Assembly: GCF_003116585.1 (NCBI RefSeq)
Contig: NZ_QEHM01000008.1
Span: forward strand, 186,001 to 250,000
DNA: 64,000 nt
Reading direction: 5' to 3'
DNA from: Albibacillus kandeliae
GTDB taxonomy: Bacteria; Pseudomonadota; Alphaproteobacteria; Rhodobacterales; Rhodobacteraceae
The notes under the pieces are model-generated. The model searched no databases. It was not told the origin of the DNA and was given only the letters and a program-made list of their open reading frames with translations. This document shows, in pieces, positions 1-10,217 of this stretch (position 1 is its first letter; every line of letters starts with the position of its first letter). The position numbers and the translations under genes were made by a program.

Positions 1-1138
1 GCATCCGGTTCACGAGGCCGCCGTAGGCCTCGATGTCACGGGTGTGCATCCGGTCGTAGATCACGCCGACCGCAAGGAAGAGCGCGGCAGAGATGAAGCC
101 GTGGCTCAGCATCTGGAAGATGGCGCCGTCGATGCCCTGCTGGTTGGCCGCGAAGATGCCCATGGTGACAAAGCCCATGTGCGCGACCGACGAGTAGGCG
201 ATCAGCTTCTTCATGTCTTCCTGCACCAGCGCGACGAGCGAGGTGTAGACGATGGCGATGGCAGACATCCAGAGGACCAGCGGGGTCAGAACGTCGCTGC
301 CGACCGGGAACATCGGGAGCGAGAAGCGCAGGAAGCCGTAGCCGCCCATCTTCAGCAGGATCGCGGCCAGCACGACCGAACCGGCGGTCGGCGCCTGCAC
401 GTGCGCGTCCGGCAGCCAGGTGTGCACCGGCCACATCGGCATCTTCACAGCGAAGGAGGCGAAGAAGGCGAGGAACAGCAGCGTCTGCATGCCGCCGAGG
501 ATATGGACCCCGAACAGCGTGATCGTCTCGGACGCGAACTGGTGATCCATCAGTGCGACGATGTCGGTGGTGCCTGCGTCGGCGTACATCGCGATCATCG
601 CCACCAGCATCAGCACCGAGCCGAGGAAGGTGTAGAGGAAGAACTTGAACGAGGCGTAGATGCGGTTGGCCCCGCCCCAGATCCCGATGATCAGGAACAT
701 CGGGATCAGCCCGGCCTCGAAGAACAGGTAGAACAGCACCAGGTCCAGCGCCATGAACACGCCGAGCATCAGTGTTTCGAGCACGAGGAAGGCGATCATG
801 TATTCCTTGACCCGCGACTCGACGTTCCAGCTGGCCAGGATGGTCAGCGGCATGACGAAGGTGGTCAGCAGCACGAAGAGCACCGAGATGCCGTCCACGC
901 CCATCTTGTACTTGAGCCCCATCAGCCACTCGCCCTCTTCCACCAGCTGGAAGCCGGGGTTGGAGGGATCGAACTGCGTATAGATGCCGATCGAGATCAG
1001 GAAGGTGATCGTCGTCGCCAACAGCGCTACCCACTTGGCATTGCGCTGCGCCGCCTTGTCCTCACCCCGCAGGAAGATCGCGAGGATCACCGCCGCCAGG
1101 GCGGGGAGGAAGGTGACAATCGAAAGAAGGTTATCCAT
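1..1138 (-). CDS. nuoM: NADH-quinone oxidoreductase subunit M (partial; 3' end outside window)
   Basis: Proton-pumping antiporter-like membrane subunit of complex I. Reading the minus strand from the ATG at 1138-1136 gives about 379 residues with no stop before the window edge, so roughly the last quarter of this ~510-residue family is missing. The conserved pump glutamate is E141 in [10 protein letters not shown], and the lysine helix reads [19 protein letters not shown]. The ATG shares one base with the nuoL stop (TAATG), so the two are translationally coupled. nuoN would be expected to follow beyond position 1. Confidence 0.96.
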   Translation of the reverse strand, partial: MDNLLSIVTFLPALAAVILAIFLRGEDKAAQRNAKWVALLATTITFLISIGIYTQFDPSNPGFQLVEEGEWLMGLKYKMGVDGISVLFVLLTTFVMPLTILASWNVESRVKEYMIAFLVLETLMLGVFMALDLVLFYLFFEAGLIPMFLIIGIWGGANRIYASFKFFLYTFLGSVLMLVAMIAMYADAGTTDIVALMDHQFASETITLFGVHILGGMQTLLFLAFFASFAVKMPMWPVHTWLPDAHVQAPTAGSVVLAAILLKMGGYGFLRFSLPMFPVGSDVLTPLVLWMSAIAIVYTSLVALVQEDMKKLIAYSSVAHMGFVTMGIFAANQQGIDGAIFQMLSHGFISAALFLAVGVIYDRMHTRDIEAYGGLVNRM

Positions 1139-3297
1139 TAGTTGCCGCCTCCGATCGACATCCAGGTGATGAGTGCGGCAATGCCAAGCACCATCCAGAA
1201 GGCATAGGTAAAGATGTATCCGGTCTGTGCCCGGCCCGCGAGGCGGGTGAAGAAGGGCACGATCCCCATGGCGACGCCGTTGAGAAAGCCGTCAATGACA
1301 TTGCCGTCACCGCGTTTCCAGAACAGCTTGCCGATCAGGAAGGTCGGCTTGACGAAGACTACGTCGTAGATCTCGTCGAAGTACCACTTGTTCAGCAGGA
1401 ACAGGTACAGCGGGCGCTGGCTCTCGGCCAGTCGCCGCGGCAGCGCCGGGTTCACGATGTAGAACAGGTAGGCGACGACGAAGCCAAGCGCCATGGCGAT
1501 GAAGGGAGAGACCTTGACCCAGGCCGGAGCGGCGTGGGCGTTGTCGAGCACGTGGTTGTCGGGGCCGAAGTAGAGAGCCCCCTCGCCCGGCTGACCGGCA
1601 AAGCCCGCGTGGTGTTCGCCCGCGCCTTCGCCATGTGCCGCGGCTTCCCCGTGGCCGGCGTCTGCCGTTGCCTCGCCGTGGGTCTCCTCGGTGGCCGCGG
1701 CGTGATCGCCGGTGGCCTCTTCGGTCGCTTCCTCGGCATGGCCGGACTCTTCGTGCACCCCGGCCTCGGCCACGGGAATGCCGTAGAACTTGCCGATCTG
1801 GTCGGCGTGGCCGAAGAAGTTCGAGTACCAGACCATCCCGGCCAGCACCGCGCCGATGGACAGAACGCCCAGCGGGATCAGCATGACCATCGGGCTTTCG
1901 TGCGCGTGGTCGTGCGTGTGCTTGTCACCGCGCGGGGTGCCGTAGAAGGTCAGGAAGATCAGGCGCCAGGAGTAGAACGAGGTGAAGGCCGCCGCGATGA
2001 CCAGCATCCAGAACCCGTAGGTCGACCCGCCGCCCCATGCGCTCTCGATGATGGCATCCTTGGACAGGAAGCCCGCAAAGCCGATGTGGGTCAGCGGAAT
2101 GCCGACGCCGGTGATGGCCAGCGTGCCGATCATCATCGCCCAGAAGGTATAGGGGATCTTCTTCCGCAGGCCGCCGTAGTTGGTCATGTCCTGCTCGTGG
2201 TGCATCGCGTGGATGACCGAACCGGCCCCGAGGAACAGCAGCGCCTTGAAGAAGGCGTGGGTCAACAGGTGGAACATGGCCGCCGAGTACATGCCGACAC
2301 CGGCGGCGACGAACATGTAGCCCAGCTGCGAACAGGTCGAATAGGCGATCACGCGCTTGATGTCGGTCTGCACCAGACCCACGGTGGCCGCGAAGAAGGC
2401 GGTGGTCGCACCGAGGAAGGTAATGAAGGCCGTCGCCTCGTGGGCGAATTCCATCAGCGGGGACATGCGGCAGACGAGGAACACGCCCGCGGTCACCATG
2501 GTCGCGGCGTGGATCAGGGCCGACACCGGGGTCGGGCCTTCCATCGCGTCGGGTAGCCAGGTGTGCAGCAGCAGCTGCGCCGACTTGCCCATCGCGCCGA
2601 TGAACAGCAGCGTGGCAACCACGTTGGCCGCGTTCCACTCGCCCCAGAGGAAGCTGATCTGCGTTTCCGCGATAGTCGGCGCCTCGGCGAAGATGGTGTT
2701 GAAGTCGATCGAGTCCGTCAGGAAGAACAGGGCGAACATGCCCAGCGAGAAGCCGAAGTCTCCGACCCGGTTGACCACGAAAGCCTTGATCGCGGCGGCG
2801 TTGGCCGAGGGCTTGCGATAGTAGAAGCCGATCAGCAGGTACGAGGCCACGCCCACGCCTTCCCAGCCAAAGAACATCTGGACGAGGTTGTCGGCGGTCA
2901 CGAGGCAGAGCATCGCGAAGGTGAAGAACGACAGGTAGGCAAAGAAGCGCGGCTTGTAGCTCTCGCCTTCCTTCCACTGCGGGTCATGCGCCATGTAGCC
3001 GAAGCTGTAGAGGTGCACGAGGCTCGAGACCGAAGTGATCACGATCAGCATGATCGCGGTCAGACGGTCGAGGCGGATGGACCATTCGGTCGCGAGGCTG
3101 CCGCTTTCGATAAAGCGCAGCACCGGGATGTGCTCGGTCACGCCGTCAAAGGAGAGGAAGACAATCCAGCTCAGCAGGCACGACAGGAACAAGAGGCCCG
3201 TCGCGATCCACTGCCCGGCGGTCTCGCCGATGAATTTCCAGCCGAACCCGCAGATCAGCGCGCCGACCAGAGGGGCGAAGAGGATGATGGTTTCCAT
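1138..3297 (-). CDS. nuoL: NADH-quinone oxidoreductase subunit L
   Basis: Largest antiporter-like subunit of complex I, 719 residues, with the long lateral helix expected at the C-terminus. The core is typical of the family: [18 protein letters not shown] near residue 145 and the [20 protein letters not shown] helix near 245. Unlike the E. coli protein it has a roughly 75-residue His/Glu/Ala-rich segment at about 510-588, between the antiporter core and the C-terminal helices. The ATG at 3297 lies four bases after the nuoK stop. The stop overlaps the nuoM start. Confidence 0.97.
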   Translation of the reverse strand: METIILFAPLVGALICGFGWKFIGETAGQWIATGLLFLSCLLSWIVFLSFDGVTEHIPVLRFIESGSLATEWSIRLDRLTAIMLIVITSVSSLVHLYSFGYMAHDPQWKEGESYKPRFFAYLSFFTFAMLCLVTADNLVQMFFGWEGVGVASYLLIGFYYRKPSANAAAIKAFVVNRVGDFGFSLGMFALFFLTDSIDFNTIFAEAPTIAETQISFLWGEWNAANVVATLLFIGAMGKSAQLLLHTWLPDAMEGPTPVSALIHAATMVTAGVFLVCRMSPLMEFAHEATAFITFLGATTAFFAATVGLVQTDIKRVIAYSTCSQLGYMFVAAGVGMYSAAMFHLLTHAFFKALLFLGAGSVIHAMHHEQDMTNYGGLRKKIPYTFWAMMIGTLAITGVGIPLTHIGFAGFLSKDAIIESAWGGGSTYGFWMLVIAAAFTSFYSWRLIFLTFYGTPRGDKHTHDHAHESPMVMLIPLGVLSIGAVLAGMVWYSNFFGHADQIGKFYGIPVAEAGVHEESGHAEEATEEATGDHAAATEETHGEATADAGHGEAAAHGEGAGEHHAGFAGQPGEGALYFGPDNHVLDNAHAAPAWVKVSPFIAMALGFVVAYLFYIVNPALPRRLAESQRPLYLFLLNKWYFDEIYDVVFVKPTFLIGKLFWKRGDGNVIDGFLNGVAMGIVPFFTRLAGRAQTGYIFTYAFWMVLGIAALITWMSIGGGN

Positions 3298-3301
3298 TGG
3301 T

Positions 3302-3607
3302 TCAGCCCTTCATCACGTTGACGTCTTCCACGGCGATGGTGCCGCGGTTGCGGAAGAAGCAGACGAGAATGGCAAGGCCGATCGCCGCCTCTGCCGCGGC
3401 GACCGTCAGGACGAACAGGGTGAACACCTGTCCGACAAGATCGCCGAGGAAAGAGGAGAAGGCCACGAAGTTGATGTTCACCGACAGCAGGATCAGTTCG
3501 AGGCTCATCAGCAGGATGATGACGTTCTTCCGGTTCAGGAACAGGCCGAAGATGCCTATCACGAACAGCGTCGCCGCGACGGTAAGATAATGTTCAAGTC
3601 CGATCAT
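3302..3607 (-). CDS. nuoK: NADH-quinone oxidoreductase subunit K
   Basis: Small three-helix membrane subunit of complex I, 101 residues, the normal length. It shows the conserved membrane glutamates of the family in [19 protein letters not shown] and the [13 protein letters not shown] helix. A GAGG ribosome-binding site sits just upstream of the ATG at 3607. It is separated from nuoJ by about 1.05 kb that carries three small genes, whereas nuoJ and nuoK are adjacent in most bacteria. Confidence 0.97.
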   Translation of the reverse strand: MIGLEHYLTVAATLFVIGIFGLFLNRKNVIILLMSLELILLSVNINFVAFSSFLGDLVGQVFTLFVLTVAAAEAAIGLAILVCFFRNRGTIAVEDVNVMKG

Positions 3608-3656
3608 GTCGTCCCTCGGTTTTCCGTGTCGGCCTGTGCCGGCCTTGTCTTGTATC

Positions 3657-3675
3657 GCCCCGGTCAGGCCGGGGC
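3657..3675. repeat. Intercistronic hairpin upstream of nuoK
   Basis: GCCCCGG and CCGGGGC pair as a 7-bp stem around a 5-base loop in the 114-bp gap between the 63-residue gene and nuoK. There is no T-run on the transcribed strand, so a processing or mRNA-stability role is likelier than termination, since the nuo genes continue downstream. Confidence 0.4.
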
Positions 3676-3721
3676 CTATTGGTTGCGCCCCACTCCGGGG
3701 CTTCGGGCGCCCGGCCCCGGC

Positions 3722-3913
3722 TCATGACCCGGGGGGCGTTCCGATTTTCGTCGGTGCAATCGCTTCGATCACACCCAGTCTCCGGCTGCGGCGGCGTTTC
3801 CAGACCCGGTAGACCGAGTAGCTGACCGCCGCCTTGGCTGCCCAAAACCCTGCAAACCCCGCAACGCCGATGGCGGCCACGTGGTCGTACAGGGAATGGA
3901 TCACAGCCTGCAC
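3722..3913 (-). CDS. Small membrane protein of unknown function (63 aa)
   Basis: Unrecognised 63-residue protein with one predicted membrane helix (about residues 12-33, GVAGFAGFWAAKAAVSYSVY) followed by a basic stretch KRRRSRR, which suggests a cytoplasmic C-terminus. It starts with GTG at 3913. The start is backed by a strong GGAGGTGA Shine-Dalgarno sequence about nine bases upstream. It lies between a secreted-protein gene and nuoK, in the same orientation as the nuo operon. Small single-helix proteins are plausible complex I accessory factors, but no function can be assigned. Confidence 0.55.
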   Translation of the reverse strand: MQAVIHSLYDHVAAIGVAGFAGFWAAKAAVSYSVYRVWKRRRSRRLGVIEAIAPTKIGTPPGS

Positions 3914-3962
3914 CCTGTCTCACCTCCGCAGCCCGCGGGCGAGGTATGTAAAGCGCCGCGCA

Positions 3963-4499
3963 TCATGCGTTCGCCTCGAAACGCTTCTTGTCGCCGCGCA
4001 GATCGGGATAGAAGACCTTACAGCCACAGGTTTCGGTGTCAGAGACCCCTGCTCCCTTAAGCTTTGCACCAAGCTTCTGCGCCGTCTGTTCAAAGCTGCT
4101 TACCCAGGAGCCCGCCGGGGTCTCCTTGAGCCGTTCCAATTCCGCCTTGGTTTCGGTGGCGTAATTGTAGACGTCCTTGCCGTACTCATTCTGCTCCGCC
4201 ATGCGAACTCGGGTCCACGCACCGGTTGCACAGTTCTGAAGTTTGACCTCGTCGGCGCCCCAGGCGTCTGATGGGTTATGATACCCCTTGTGCCCCGAAT
4301 AGGTCAGCGTATGCCCTTCACCAAAGTCCTCGGGAAGGTCCGAGGAATGGTGGATATATGAGGCTCCGCAATCCTCCGCCGACAGCTGCGCCGCGCAGGC
4401 CACCAGAACGACGGGTGCCGCCAGACCAAAGGCCCGCAGCGATTGCTTAACAGACCAGACATGGTGCCCGGACGAGAGGTCAGCGCAAGTCTTGCTCAT
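3963..4499 (-). CDS. Putative exported protein of unknown function in the nuo operon
   Basis: 178-residue protein with a long N-region and a hydrophobic segment GLAAPVVLVACAAQLSA near residues 25-41. LVAC could be a lipobox, or LSA a signal-peptidase I site, so export is likely but the route is unclear. The mature part is polar and rich in Tyr, Gly and Lys. It has a Cys pair CGC near residue 157 and further Cys at the start of the mature region and near residue 88. Its ATG overlaps the stop of a 47-codon reading frame (ATGA). No family recognised. Confidence 0.6.
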   Translation of the reverse strand: MSKTCADLSSGHHVWSVKQSLRAFGLAAPVVLVACAAQLSAEDCGASYIHHSSDLPEDFGEGHTLTYSGHKGYHNPSDAWGADEVKLQNCATGAWTRVRMAEQNEYGKDVYNYATETKAELERLKETPAGSWVSSFEQTAQKLGAKLKGAGVSDTETCGCKVFYPDLRGDKKRFEANA

Positions 4500-4639
4500 T
4501 GCTTTGCCCCCTCGGTCACGATTTCATTGCCCTCGTTCACCGGCGCCGGCAAACCGAAATCGACTTCGGCGACCGAACAGTCCGGGCGCAACCCGAATGG
4601 GTCCCTCTCCGCACAGGACAGCATGGGCAACGATGCCAT
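4496..4639 (-). CDS. Possible 47-aa microprotein coupled to the following gene
   Basis: Short reading frame immediately after nuoJ, beginning ATG at 4639 (a TTG just upstream would overlap the nuoJ stop) and ending in a TGA that overlaps the ATG of the 178-residue gene. It encodes 47 residues with two Cys, a central LRPDCSVAEVDFGLPAPV segment and no obvious membrane helix. The case rests on its filling the gap exactly and on the ATGA coupling. I recognise no homologue and it may be only a leader frame. Confidence 0.3.
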   Translation of the reverse strand: MASLPMLSCAERDPFGLRPDCSVAEVDFGLPAPVNEGNEIVTEGAKQ

Positions 4640-4659
4640 ATCTATGACGATCTGGCTCT

Positions 4660-5262
4660 TCAAAGCCCCTGCCCCGGTTTCACGTCGCGCAGTTCCATCG
4701 CCTTGGCCGGGTCGCGCATCATCTGGGCGACCGGGCTCTGGCGCTTGATGTCCGTCCGGTGGCGCAGCGTCAGGACGATGGCCCCGATCATCGCGACCAG
4801 CAGGATCAGGCCGGCAAGCTGGAACAGCAGGAAGTACTGGTCATAGAGGATCAGGCCGAGGGCCTCGGTGTTGTGACGGTCGGTCGGGATCACCTGCGTC
4901 CGCAGGGTCTCGGCTGCCGCGTTGCTCTGCCATGCGCCGTAGGCCATGACGAACTGCATCAGGATGACGAGACCGATCAGGATCGCCAGTGGCATGTACT
5001 TGGCCATCTCCGCCTTCAATTCGGCAAAGTCGACGTCGAGCATCATGACCACGAAGAGGAACAGCACCATCACGGCGCCCACGTAGACGATGACCAGCAG
5101 CATCGCGACGAACTCGGCCCCGAGCAGAACGAAGAGCCCCGCCGAAGAGATGAAGGCCAGGATCAGCCAGAGCACCGAGTGCACCGGCTGGCGGCTCACC
5201 ACGGTGAAGAACCCGCCTGCGATCGCGCCGATCGCAAAGAGATAGAAGGCAAATACGCTCAT
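4660..5262 (-). CDS. nuoJ: NADH-quinone oxidoreductase subunit J
   Basis: Five-helix membrane subunit of complex I, 200 residues, usual length. The conserved helix-3 region is present ([20 protein letters not shown] near residue 60), which carries the pi-bulge used in coupling. The C-terminal tail after residue 165 is soluble and reads [18 protein letters not shown]. The ATG at 5262 overlaps the stop of the carboxymuconolactone-decarboxylase-like gene (ATGA), so its translation depends on that non-structural gene. Confidence 0.97.
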   Translation of the reverse strand: MSVFAFYLFAIGAIAGGFFTVVSRQPVHSVLWLILAFISSAGLFVLLGAEFVAMLLVIVYVGAVMVLFLFVVMMLDVDFAELKAEMAKYMPLAILIGLVILMQFVMAYGAWQSNAAAETLRTQVIPTDRHNTEALGLILYDQYFLLFQLAGLILLVAMIGAIVLTLRHRTDIKRQSPVAQMMRDPAKAMELRDVKPGQGL

Positions 5263-5666
5263 GTCTCATCCTCTTCTTGCGCGTCCAGAACCTCCTGCGC
5301 GAGGTTCAGCGCGCGGGTCATCGCAGGGATCCCCGCAAAGACCGACATCTGTCCGATCGTTTCCACGATCTCTTGTTTTCTCGCGCCCGCCTCGATCAGG
5401 TGGCGCACCGTCTGGCGCACCGCCGTATCCGACTGGGCGCCCTGCATCGTCAGTCCCGCCAGCGTCAGCAGCAGCCGGGTCTTGGCGTCGAGCCCGTCCT
5501 TGTTGACGGTATTGCCGAACCAGAACTCCATCGCTTCCTTGGGCATCGTCGGCCAGAGCGCTTCGAACCCCTTGGGCGAGAATGTCTCGAGCGCCGGGTT
5601 CAGGGCCTTCGCCATGTCCCGCGCCTGCGCCATCATCGTTTCGAAGGGGTTGCGAATGTCGTTCAT
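5259..5666 (-). CDS. Carboxymuconolactone decarboxylase/AhpD-like protein
   Basis: 135-residue all-helical protein of the CMD/AhpD-like superfamily. Support is the [18 protein letters not shown] segment followed by the [20 protein letters not shown] helix pair. The protein contains no cysteine, so it cannot be an AhpD-type disulfide peroxidase and the substrate is unknown. It overlaps both neighbours by ATGA (nuoI upstream, nuoJ downstream), so all three are co-translated. Placement between nuoI and nuoJ suggests a link to complex I assembly or quinone chemistry, but that is inference. Confidence 0.8.
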   Translation of the reverse strand: MNDIRNPFETMMAQARDMAKALNPALETFSPKGFEALWPTMPKEAMEFWFGNTVNKDGLDAKTRLLLTLAGLTMQGAQSDTAVRQTVRHLIEAGARKQEIVETIGQMSVFAGIPAMTRALNLAQEVLDAQEEDET

Positions 5667-6157
5667 CGGTACGGCGCGTCCAGCTCCAGGTTGCGGGCGA
5701 TCTCGGCTTCCCAGCGCTCCCCGTTCGAGAGCAGCTTTTCCTTGTCGTAGAACAGCTCTTCACGGGTTTCGGTGGCGAATTCGAAGTTCGGGCCTTCGAC
5801 GATGGCATCCACCGGGCAGGCTTCCTGGCAGAAGCCGCAGTAGATGCACTTGGTCATGTCGATGTCGTAGCGCGTGGTGCGGCGGCTGCCGTCCTCGCGC
5901 GGTTCGGCGTCGATGGTGATGGCCTGTGCCGGGCAGATCGCCTCGCAGAGCTTGCAGGCAATGCAGCGCTCTTCCCCGTTGGGATAGCGGCGCAGGGCGT
6001 GCTCGCCCCGGAAACGCGGGCTCAGCGGGCCCTTCTCGTGCGGGTAGTTGATCGTCGCCTTGGGCTTGACGAGGTACTTGAGCCCCAGCCCGAGCCCTTT
6101 GAACATGTCCGCCAGCAGGAAGTACTTGGCGGCTCTGGTGTAGTCGATCTGTGTCAT
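5663..6157 (-). CDS. nuoI: NADH-quinone oxidoreductase subunit I
   Basis: Peripheral-arm subunit carrying the two [4Fe-4S] clusters N6a and N6b, 164 residues. Both ferredoxin motifs are intact: C65, C68, C71 and C75 ([11 protein letters not shown]), then C104, C107, C110 and C114 ([11 protein letters not shown]). Length and N-terminal amphipathic region match the alphaproteobacterial/mitochondrial TYKY type. Its stop overlaps the next start. A 96-bp gap separates it from nuoH, in which I see no gene. Confidence 0.97.
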   Translation of the reverse strand: MTQIDYTRAAKYFLLADMFKGLGLGLKYLVKPKATINYPHEKGPLSPRFRGEHALRRYPNGEERCIACKLCEAICPAQAITIDAEPREDGSRRTTRYDIDMTKCIYCGFCQEACPVDAIVEGPNFEFATETREELFYDKEKLLSNGERWEAEIARNLELDAPYR

Positions 6158-6253
6158 CTCGATTGCTCCCTTCGCTGCCTGTCGGTCAGGCCCTGGGCCG
6201 GTTGAGTTTCGGTGCGACCCGGCGCGCCGGTGCGGTTCGTGTCAGCGTCATCC

Positions 6254-7294
6254 TCAGCCCCCGATCATCCAGCGGGTCCAGAACCCGCCAAGAATTTCGA
6301 ACTTGGCCGCGAAGCTCACGAAGACCACCCAGACGAGACTGAAGGGCAGGAAGACCTTCCAGCCAAGGCGCATCAGCTGGTCGTAGCGGTAGCGCGGGAC
6401 GACGGCCTTCACCATGGCGAAGAGGAAGAAGACCGCGATGATCTTGAGCGCCATCCAGAGGAACCCGTCCGGCAGGCCCGGGATGGGCGAGAGCCAGCCG
6501 CCGAAGAACAGCAGCGAGACAAGCGCGCACATCAGAACGATGGCCACGTATTCGCCGATCATGAACAGCAGGAACGGGGTCGAACTGTATTCGACCTGAT
6601 AGCCGGCGACGAGTTCGGATTCCGCTTCGGGAAGGTCGAACGGCGGGCGGTTGGTCTCGGCGAGCGCCGAGATGAAGAACAGGAAGACCATCGGGAAGTG
6701 CGGCAGCCAGTACCAGTTCAGCAGGCCATAGGCCCCGTCCTGCGCCTTGACGATATCTCCGAAGTTCATCGAACCGGTCGAGATGATCACGCCGATGATG
6801 ATGAGGCCGATGGAGACCTCGTAGGAGATCATCTGCGCGGCAGAGCGCAGCGAGCCGAGGAACGGGTACTTCGAGTTGGACGCCCAGCCGCCCATGATGA
6901 TGCCGTAAACCTCGAGCGAGGACACCGCGAAGATGTAGAGCACCGCCACGTTCACGTCCGACAGGATCCAGCCATCGTTGAACGGGATCACCGCCCAGGC
7001 GATCATCGACAGGACGAACGCGATGACCGGTGCCATCAGGAACACGAAGCGGTCGGACCCGGCGGGGATGACGACTTCCTTGGTGATGTACTTCAGGAAG
7101 TCGGCAAAACTCTGCATCAGGCCGAAGACGCCGACGACGTTCGGGCCGCGCCGCAGCTGGACCGCGGCCCAGACCTTGCGGTCCGCGTAGAGCAGGAAGG
7201 CCAGCGCCACCAGCAGCGGAATCACGATCAGCAGGATCTGACCGAGAATCAGCAGTGCGATACCTAAGGGGTTGGAAGTAAAGAAGTCAGCCAT
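6254..7294 (-). CDS. nuoH: NADH-quinone oxidoreductase subunit H
   Basis: Eight-helix membrane subunit at the junction of the two arms, forming much of the quinone cavity; 346 residues. The diagnostic acidic loop is present near residue 205-230 ([20 protein letters not shown]), as is [19 protein letters not shown] near residue 47. The ATG at 7294 follows the stop of the small lipoprotein gene by six bases. Confidence 0.97.
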   Translation of the reverse strand: MADFFTSNPLGIALLILGQILLIVIPLLVALAFLLYADRKVWAAVQLRRGPNVVGVFGLMQSFADFLKYITKEVVIPAGSDRFVFLMAPVIAFVLSMIAWAVIPFNDGWILSDVNVAVLYIFAVSSLEVYGIIMGGWASNSKYPFLGSLRSAAQMISYEVSIGLIIIGVIISTGSMNFGDIVKAQDGAYGLLNWYWLPHFPMVFLFFISALAETNRPPFDLPEAESELVAGYQVEYSSTPFLLFMIGEYVAIVLMCALVSLLFFGGWLSPIPGLPDGFLWMALKIIAVFFLFAMVKAVVPRYRYDQLMRLGWKVFLPFSLVWVVFVSFAAKFEILGGFWTRWMIGG

Positions 7295-7300
7295 AAGTCC

Positions 7301-7687
7301 TCACACCGTGGGTATCCCGTTTTCAGCGCAATTGGCCACGACGACTTCGGCGTCGATGGTCTCCAATCCGCGAGGCAGGGTCGGCGAGATGGTGTAAACA
7401 GCATCCGCCGTCCACGCGCCACCCTTTTCGTCAATATTTGTGCGTAGATGACGCGCAAATCCGTAGCCCCGGATCAGCGCGTATTGTGCCGCCGCGCAGT
7501 CCGCATAAGCGGCCACGTCATCGGCCGTCCGGGCCCCCTGCATGGTCACCGAGAACTGCACCAGGTCGCCGTCCAGCAGGCTGGTCTCCACGCCGTCGTA
7601 CTGTGGCGCGAAGCGGGCGACATCCGGTGCGGGCGCGGTGCCGCAGGCTGCCAGAACCAGGGGCGATATGATCGCCATCTGTTTCAT
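7301..7687 (-). CDS. Small lipoprotein in the nuo operon (between nuoG and nuoH)
   Basis: 128-residue predicted lipoprotein with lipobox LAAC (Cys15) after a short hydrophobic signal. The mature part contains two Cys near residues 64 and 120 that could form a disulfide in the periplasm. The ATG overlaps the nuoG stop (ATGA). No family recognised. Together with the two lipoproteins upstream of nuoG it is one of three lipoprotein genes embedded in this operon; similar unassigned frames occur in the Paracoccus denitrificans complex I operon. Confidence 0.7.
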   Translation of the reverse strand: MKQMAIISPLVLAACGTAPAPDVARFAPQYDGVETSLLDGDLVQFSVTMQGARTADDVAAYADCAAAQYALIRGYGFARHLRTNIDEKGGAWTADAVYTISPTLPRGLETIDAEVVVANCAENGIPTV

Positions 7688-9702
7688 TCGGCGGCGATCT
7701 TCTGCGTGCGTGCCTTGGCGTTCGCCGAGAGCTCGGCCATCAGGGCCGAGGCCCGTGCGATGGGGTTGCTCAGGTAGAAGTCGCTTACCGCGTTGCGGAA
7801 GGTCGCGGTGCCAAGCTTGCCCGCTTCCAGCGCGACGGGTTCGTTCTCTGCCACCACGTCGATGTCGGCGAGGTGCGGAACCGCGCTGACCAGCGCCATG
7901 CGGAGCTGTGCGATGCTGTCGTAGGGCAGCGCGGTGCCCAGCTCGCCGGAGAGCGCGCGCAGGATCGCCCAGTTTTCCTTGGCCTGCCCCGGCGCGAAGC
8001 CGGCGCGCATGGACATCTGCGGGCGCCCCTCGGTGTTCACGAAGAGCCCGGATTCCTCGGTATAGGCCGCGCCCGGCAGGATCAGGTCCGCGCGGTGCGC
8101 GCCCCGGTCGCCATGGCTGCCCTGGTAGATCACGAAGGGACCCTCGGCGATCTCGACCTCGTCAGCGCCCAGGTTGTAAATCACATCGGCCTGCGAGACG
8201 GTTTCCATGCCGCCCTCGGTCACCGCGCCGATGTCCATCGCGCCGACGCGCGAGGCGGCGGTGTGCAGGACCAGCAGCTTGGCGTCGCGGGCGGCGGCGA
8301 TTTCCATCGCCATGGCCAGCACGGCGAGACCGTCGGCCTCGCGAATGGCGCCCTGCCCCACGATCACGATGCCCTGCGTGTCATCCGCCGGGGCGTCCTT
8401 GGCCAGCTTCAGGTGATCGGCCAGCGCGGCACGATCGGTGCCGAAGTGGTGGTAGGTGTAGGTCAGTTCGGCTGCCTCGCCGATCACACCAACCTCGGCC
8501 CCACGGGTCCAGGCCTTGCGGATGCGGGCATTGAGCACCGGCGCCTCGATGGCGGGGTTGGTGCCGATCAGAAGAATGCCACCGGCAGTGTCGATATCCT
8601 CGATCGCGGCGGTACCCACATAGGCCGAACGGTTACCGGCGGGCAGCTTGGCCCCGTCGGTGCGGCATTCGACGACGCCGCCAAGCCCTTCGACCAGCTG
8701 TTTCAGGGCGAAAGCGGCCTCGACCGGGGCGAGGTCGCCCACGATACCGGCAACCTTGCCCGCGCCTTTCAGCGCCTCGGCAGCCTTGCCGAGGGCCTCG
8801 CCCCAGGTCGCTTTGCGCAGCTTGCCGTTCTCGCGGATGTAGGGAACGTCGAGCCGCTGGCGGCGCAGGCCGTCCCAGACAAAGCGCGTCTTGTCCGAGA
8901 TCCACTCCTCGTTCACGCCGTCATGGTTGCGCGGCAGGATGCGCATGACTTCGCGGCCCTTGGCATCGACGCGGATGTTGGACCCAAGCGCGTCCATCAC
9001 GTCGATCGACTCGGTCTTGGACAGTTCCCACGGACGGGCGGTGAAGGCATAGGGCTTGGACACCAGTGCGCCCACCGGGCACAGGTCGATGATGTTGCCC
9101 TGCAGGTTCGAGTCGAGCGTCTGGTTCAGGTACGAGGTAATCTCGGCATCTTCGCCCCGGCCCGTCTGGCCCATCTGGGTGATGCCGGCAACCTCGGTCG
9201 TGAAGCGGACGCAGCGGGTGCAGGAGATGCAACGCGTCATGTGGGTTTCGACCAGCGGCCCGAGGTTCAGGTCCTCGGTGGCGCGCTTGGGCTCGCGGTA
9301 GCGCGAGAAGTCGACACCGTAGGCCATCGCCTGGTCCTGCAGGTCGCATTCGCCGCCCTGGTCGCAGATCGGGCAGTCCAGCGGATGGTTGATCAGGAGG
9401 AACTCCATCACCCCCTCGCGGGCCTTCTTGACCATGGGCGAGTTCGTCTTGACCACCGGCGGCTGGCCTTCCGGCCCCGGACGCAGGTCCTTGACCTGCA
9501 TGGCGCAGGAGGCGGCGGGCTTCGGCGGGCCGCCGACAACCTCGACCAGGCACATCCGGCAGTTGCCCGCGATCGACAGACGCTCGTGGTAGCAGAAGCG
9601 CGGCACCTCGACCCCGGCCTGTTCGCAGGCCTGGATCAGGGTCATCGCCCCTTCCACTTCGATCTCGTTGCCGTCGATGACGATTTTACGGAGGTCAGAC
9701 AT
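7684..9702 (-). CDS. nuoG: NADH-quinone oxidoreductase subunit G
   Basis: Large 672-residue peripheral-arm subunit. Ligands can be read for the [2Fe-2S] cluster N1b (C37, C48, C51, C66), the His-ligated [4Fe-4S] cluster N5 (H106, C110, C113, C119) and N4 (C158, C161, C164, C208). The rest is a degenerate molybdopterin-oxidoreductase-like domain. I do not see the extra four-Cys N7 motif found in E. coli, as expected for the mitochondrial-type branch. The start at 9702 follows the DUF5333-like gene by three bases. Confidence 0.97.
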   Translation of the reverse strand: MSDLRKIVIDGNEIEVEGAMTLIQACEQAGVEVPRFCYHERLSIAGNCRMCLVEVVGGPPKPAASCAMQVKDLRPGPEGQPPVVKTNSPMVKKAREGVMEFLLINHPLDCPICDQGGECDLQDQAMAYGVDFSRYREPKRATEDLNLGPLVETHMTRCISCTRCVRFTTEVAGITQMGQTGRGEDAEITSYLNQTLDSNLQGNIIDLCPVGALVSKPYAFTARPWELSKTESIDVMDALGSNIRVDAKGREVMRILPRNHDGVNEEWISDKTRFVWDGLRRQRLDVPYIRENGKLRKATWGEALGKAAEALKGAGKVAGIVGDLAPVEAAFALKQLVEGLGGVVECRTDGAKLPAGNRSAYVGTAAIEDIDTAGGILLIGTNPAIEAPVLNARIRKAWTRGAEVGVIGEAAELTYTYHHFGTDRAALADHLKLAKDAPADDTQGIVIVGQGAIREADGLAVLAMAMEIAAARDAKLLVLHTAASRVGAMDIGAVTEGGMETVSQADVIYNLGADEVEIAEGPFVIYQGSHGDRGAHRADLILPGAAYTEESGLFVNTEGRPQMSMRAGFAPGQAKENWAILRALSGELGTALPYDSIAQLRMALVSAVPHLADIDVVAENEPVALEAGKLGTATFRNAVSDFYLSNPIARASALMAELSANAKARTQKIAAE

Positions 9703-9705
9703 GAT

Positions 9706-10119
9706 CTAATTCGCCCTCAGCAGCGCGCCGATGGCGCTGTTTTTCTGTATTTCACTGCGGCCAAATGCGCAGAATGTTTCCGGTTGCCCATAGCGCACGC
9801 CGTTCTGGGAGAGGAAGGCCTCGCCCTTGGCACGCATACGGGCCTTTTCCGCATCGGATTCGATGTAGGCCCGGATCTCCGCATCGGAGTAGCCGAGCGC
9901 ATTGGCGCGGGACTTGAGCCGCTGGAGCACGCCTATGGCGCGCATCAGACGGGCGCTGATGCTGTCGCAGTGATCGCGGATCTCGTCCGCGATGGCGACG
10001 GCGAACAACCCGTTCTCGATCTCGGGCACGTCCCGCAGCGCCGGCCGGGCGGCGGCGGGAGTCGCAAGGGTCAGCGCGCCGGTGGCGGCGGCCAGCAGGG
10101 TGGTAACCAGTTTATTCAT
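9706..10119 (-). CDS. DUF5333-like secreted protein in the nuo operon
   Basis: 137-residue protein with a clear Sec signal peptide (LVTTLLAAATGALTLATPAAA, cleaved after about residue 24). The frame is open further upstream, but the ATG at 10119 has an AAGGAG ribosome site and the signal peptide begins there. The mature protein is helical and includes RAIGVLQRLKSRANALGYSD; it has Cys near residues 53 and 118. It resembles the Rhodobacteraceae DUF5333 family, which I recall next to nuo genes; that name is from memory. Function unknown. Confidence 0.7.
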   Translation of the reverse strand: MNKLVTTLLAAATGALTLATPAAARPALRDVPEIENGLFAVAIADEIRDHCDSISARLMRAIGVLQRLKSRANALGYSDAEIRAYIESDAEKARMRAKGEAFLSQNGVRYGQPETFCAFGRSEIQKNSAIGALLRAN

Positions 10120-10217
10120 ATCAAGACACTCCTTCCAGGAGCGCAGATCTGGCCATGCCGCCGACCTGTCATGCAATAGCAGGCCCGCGCCGGTGGCGGG
10201 GATATGCCAAGACAGGG

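Noticed and set aside
3594-3923. 109-codon minus-strand frame overlapping the 63-residue gene
   Set aside because: Arg/Gly-rich shadow; the 63-residue frame has a membrane helix and a strong Shine-Dalgarno site.
7873-10179. 768-codon open frame on the plus strand opposite nuoG
   Set aside because: It mirrors nuoG codon structure in high-GC DNA, has no recognisable domain, and nuoG with all cluster ligands is clearly the gene.
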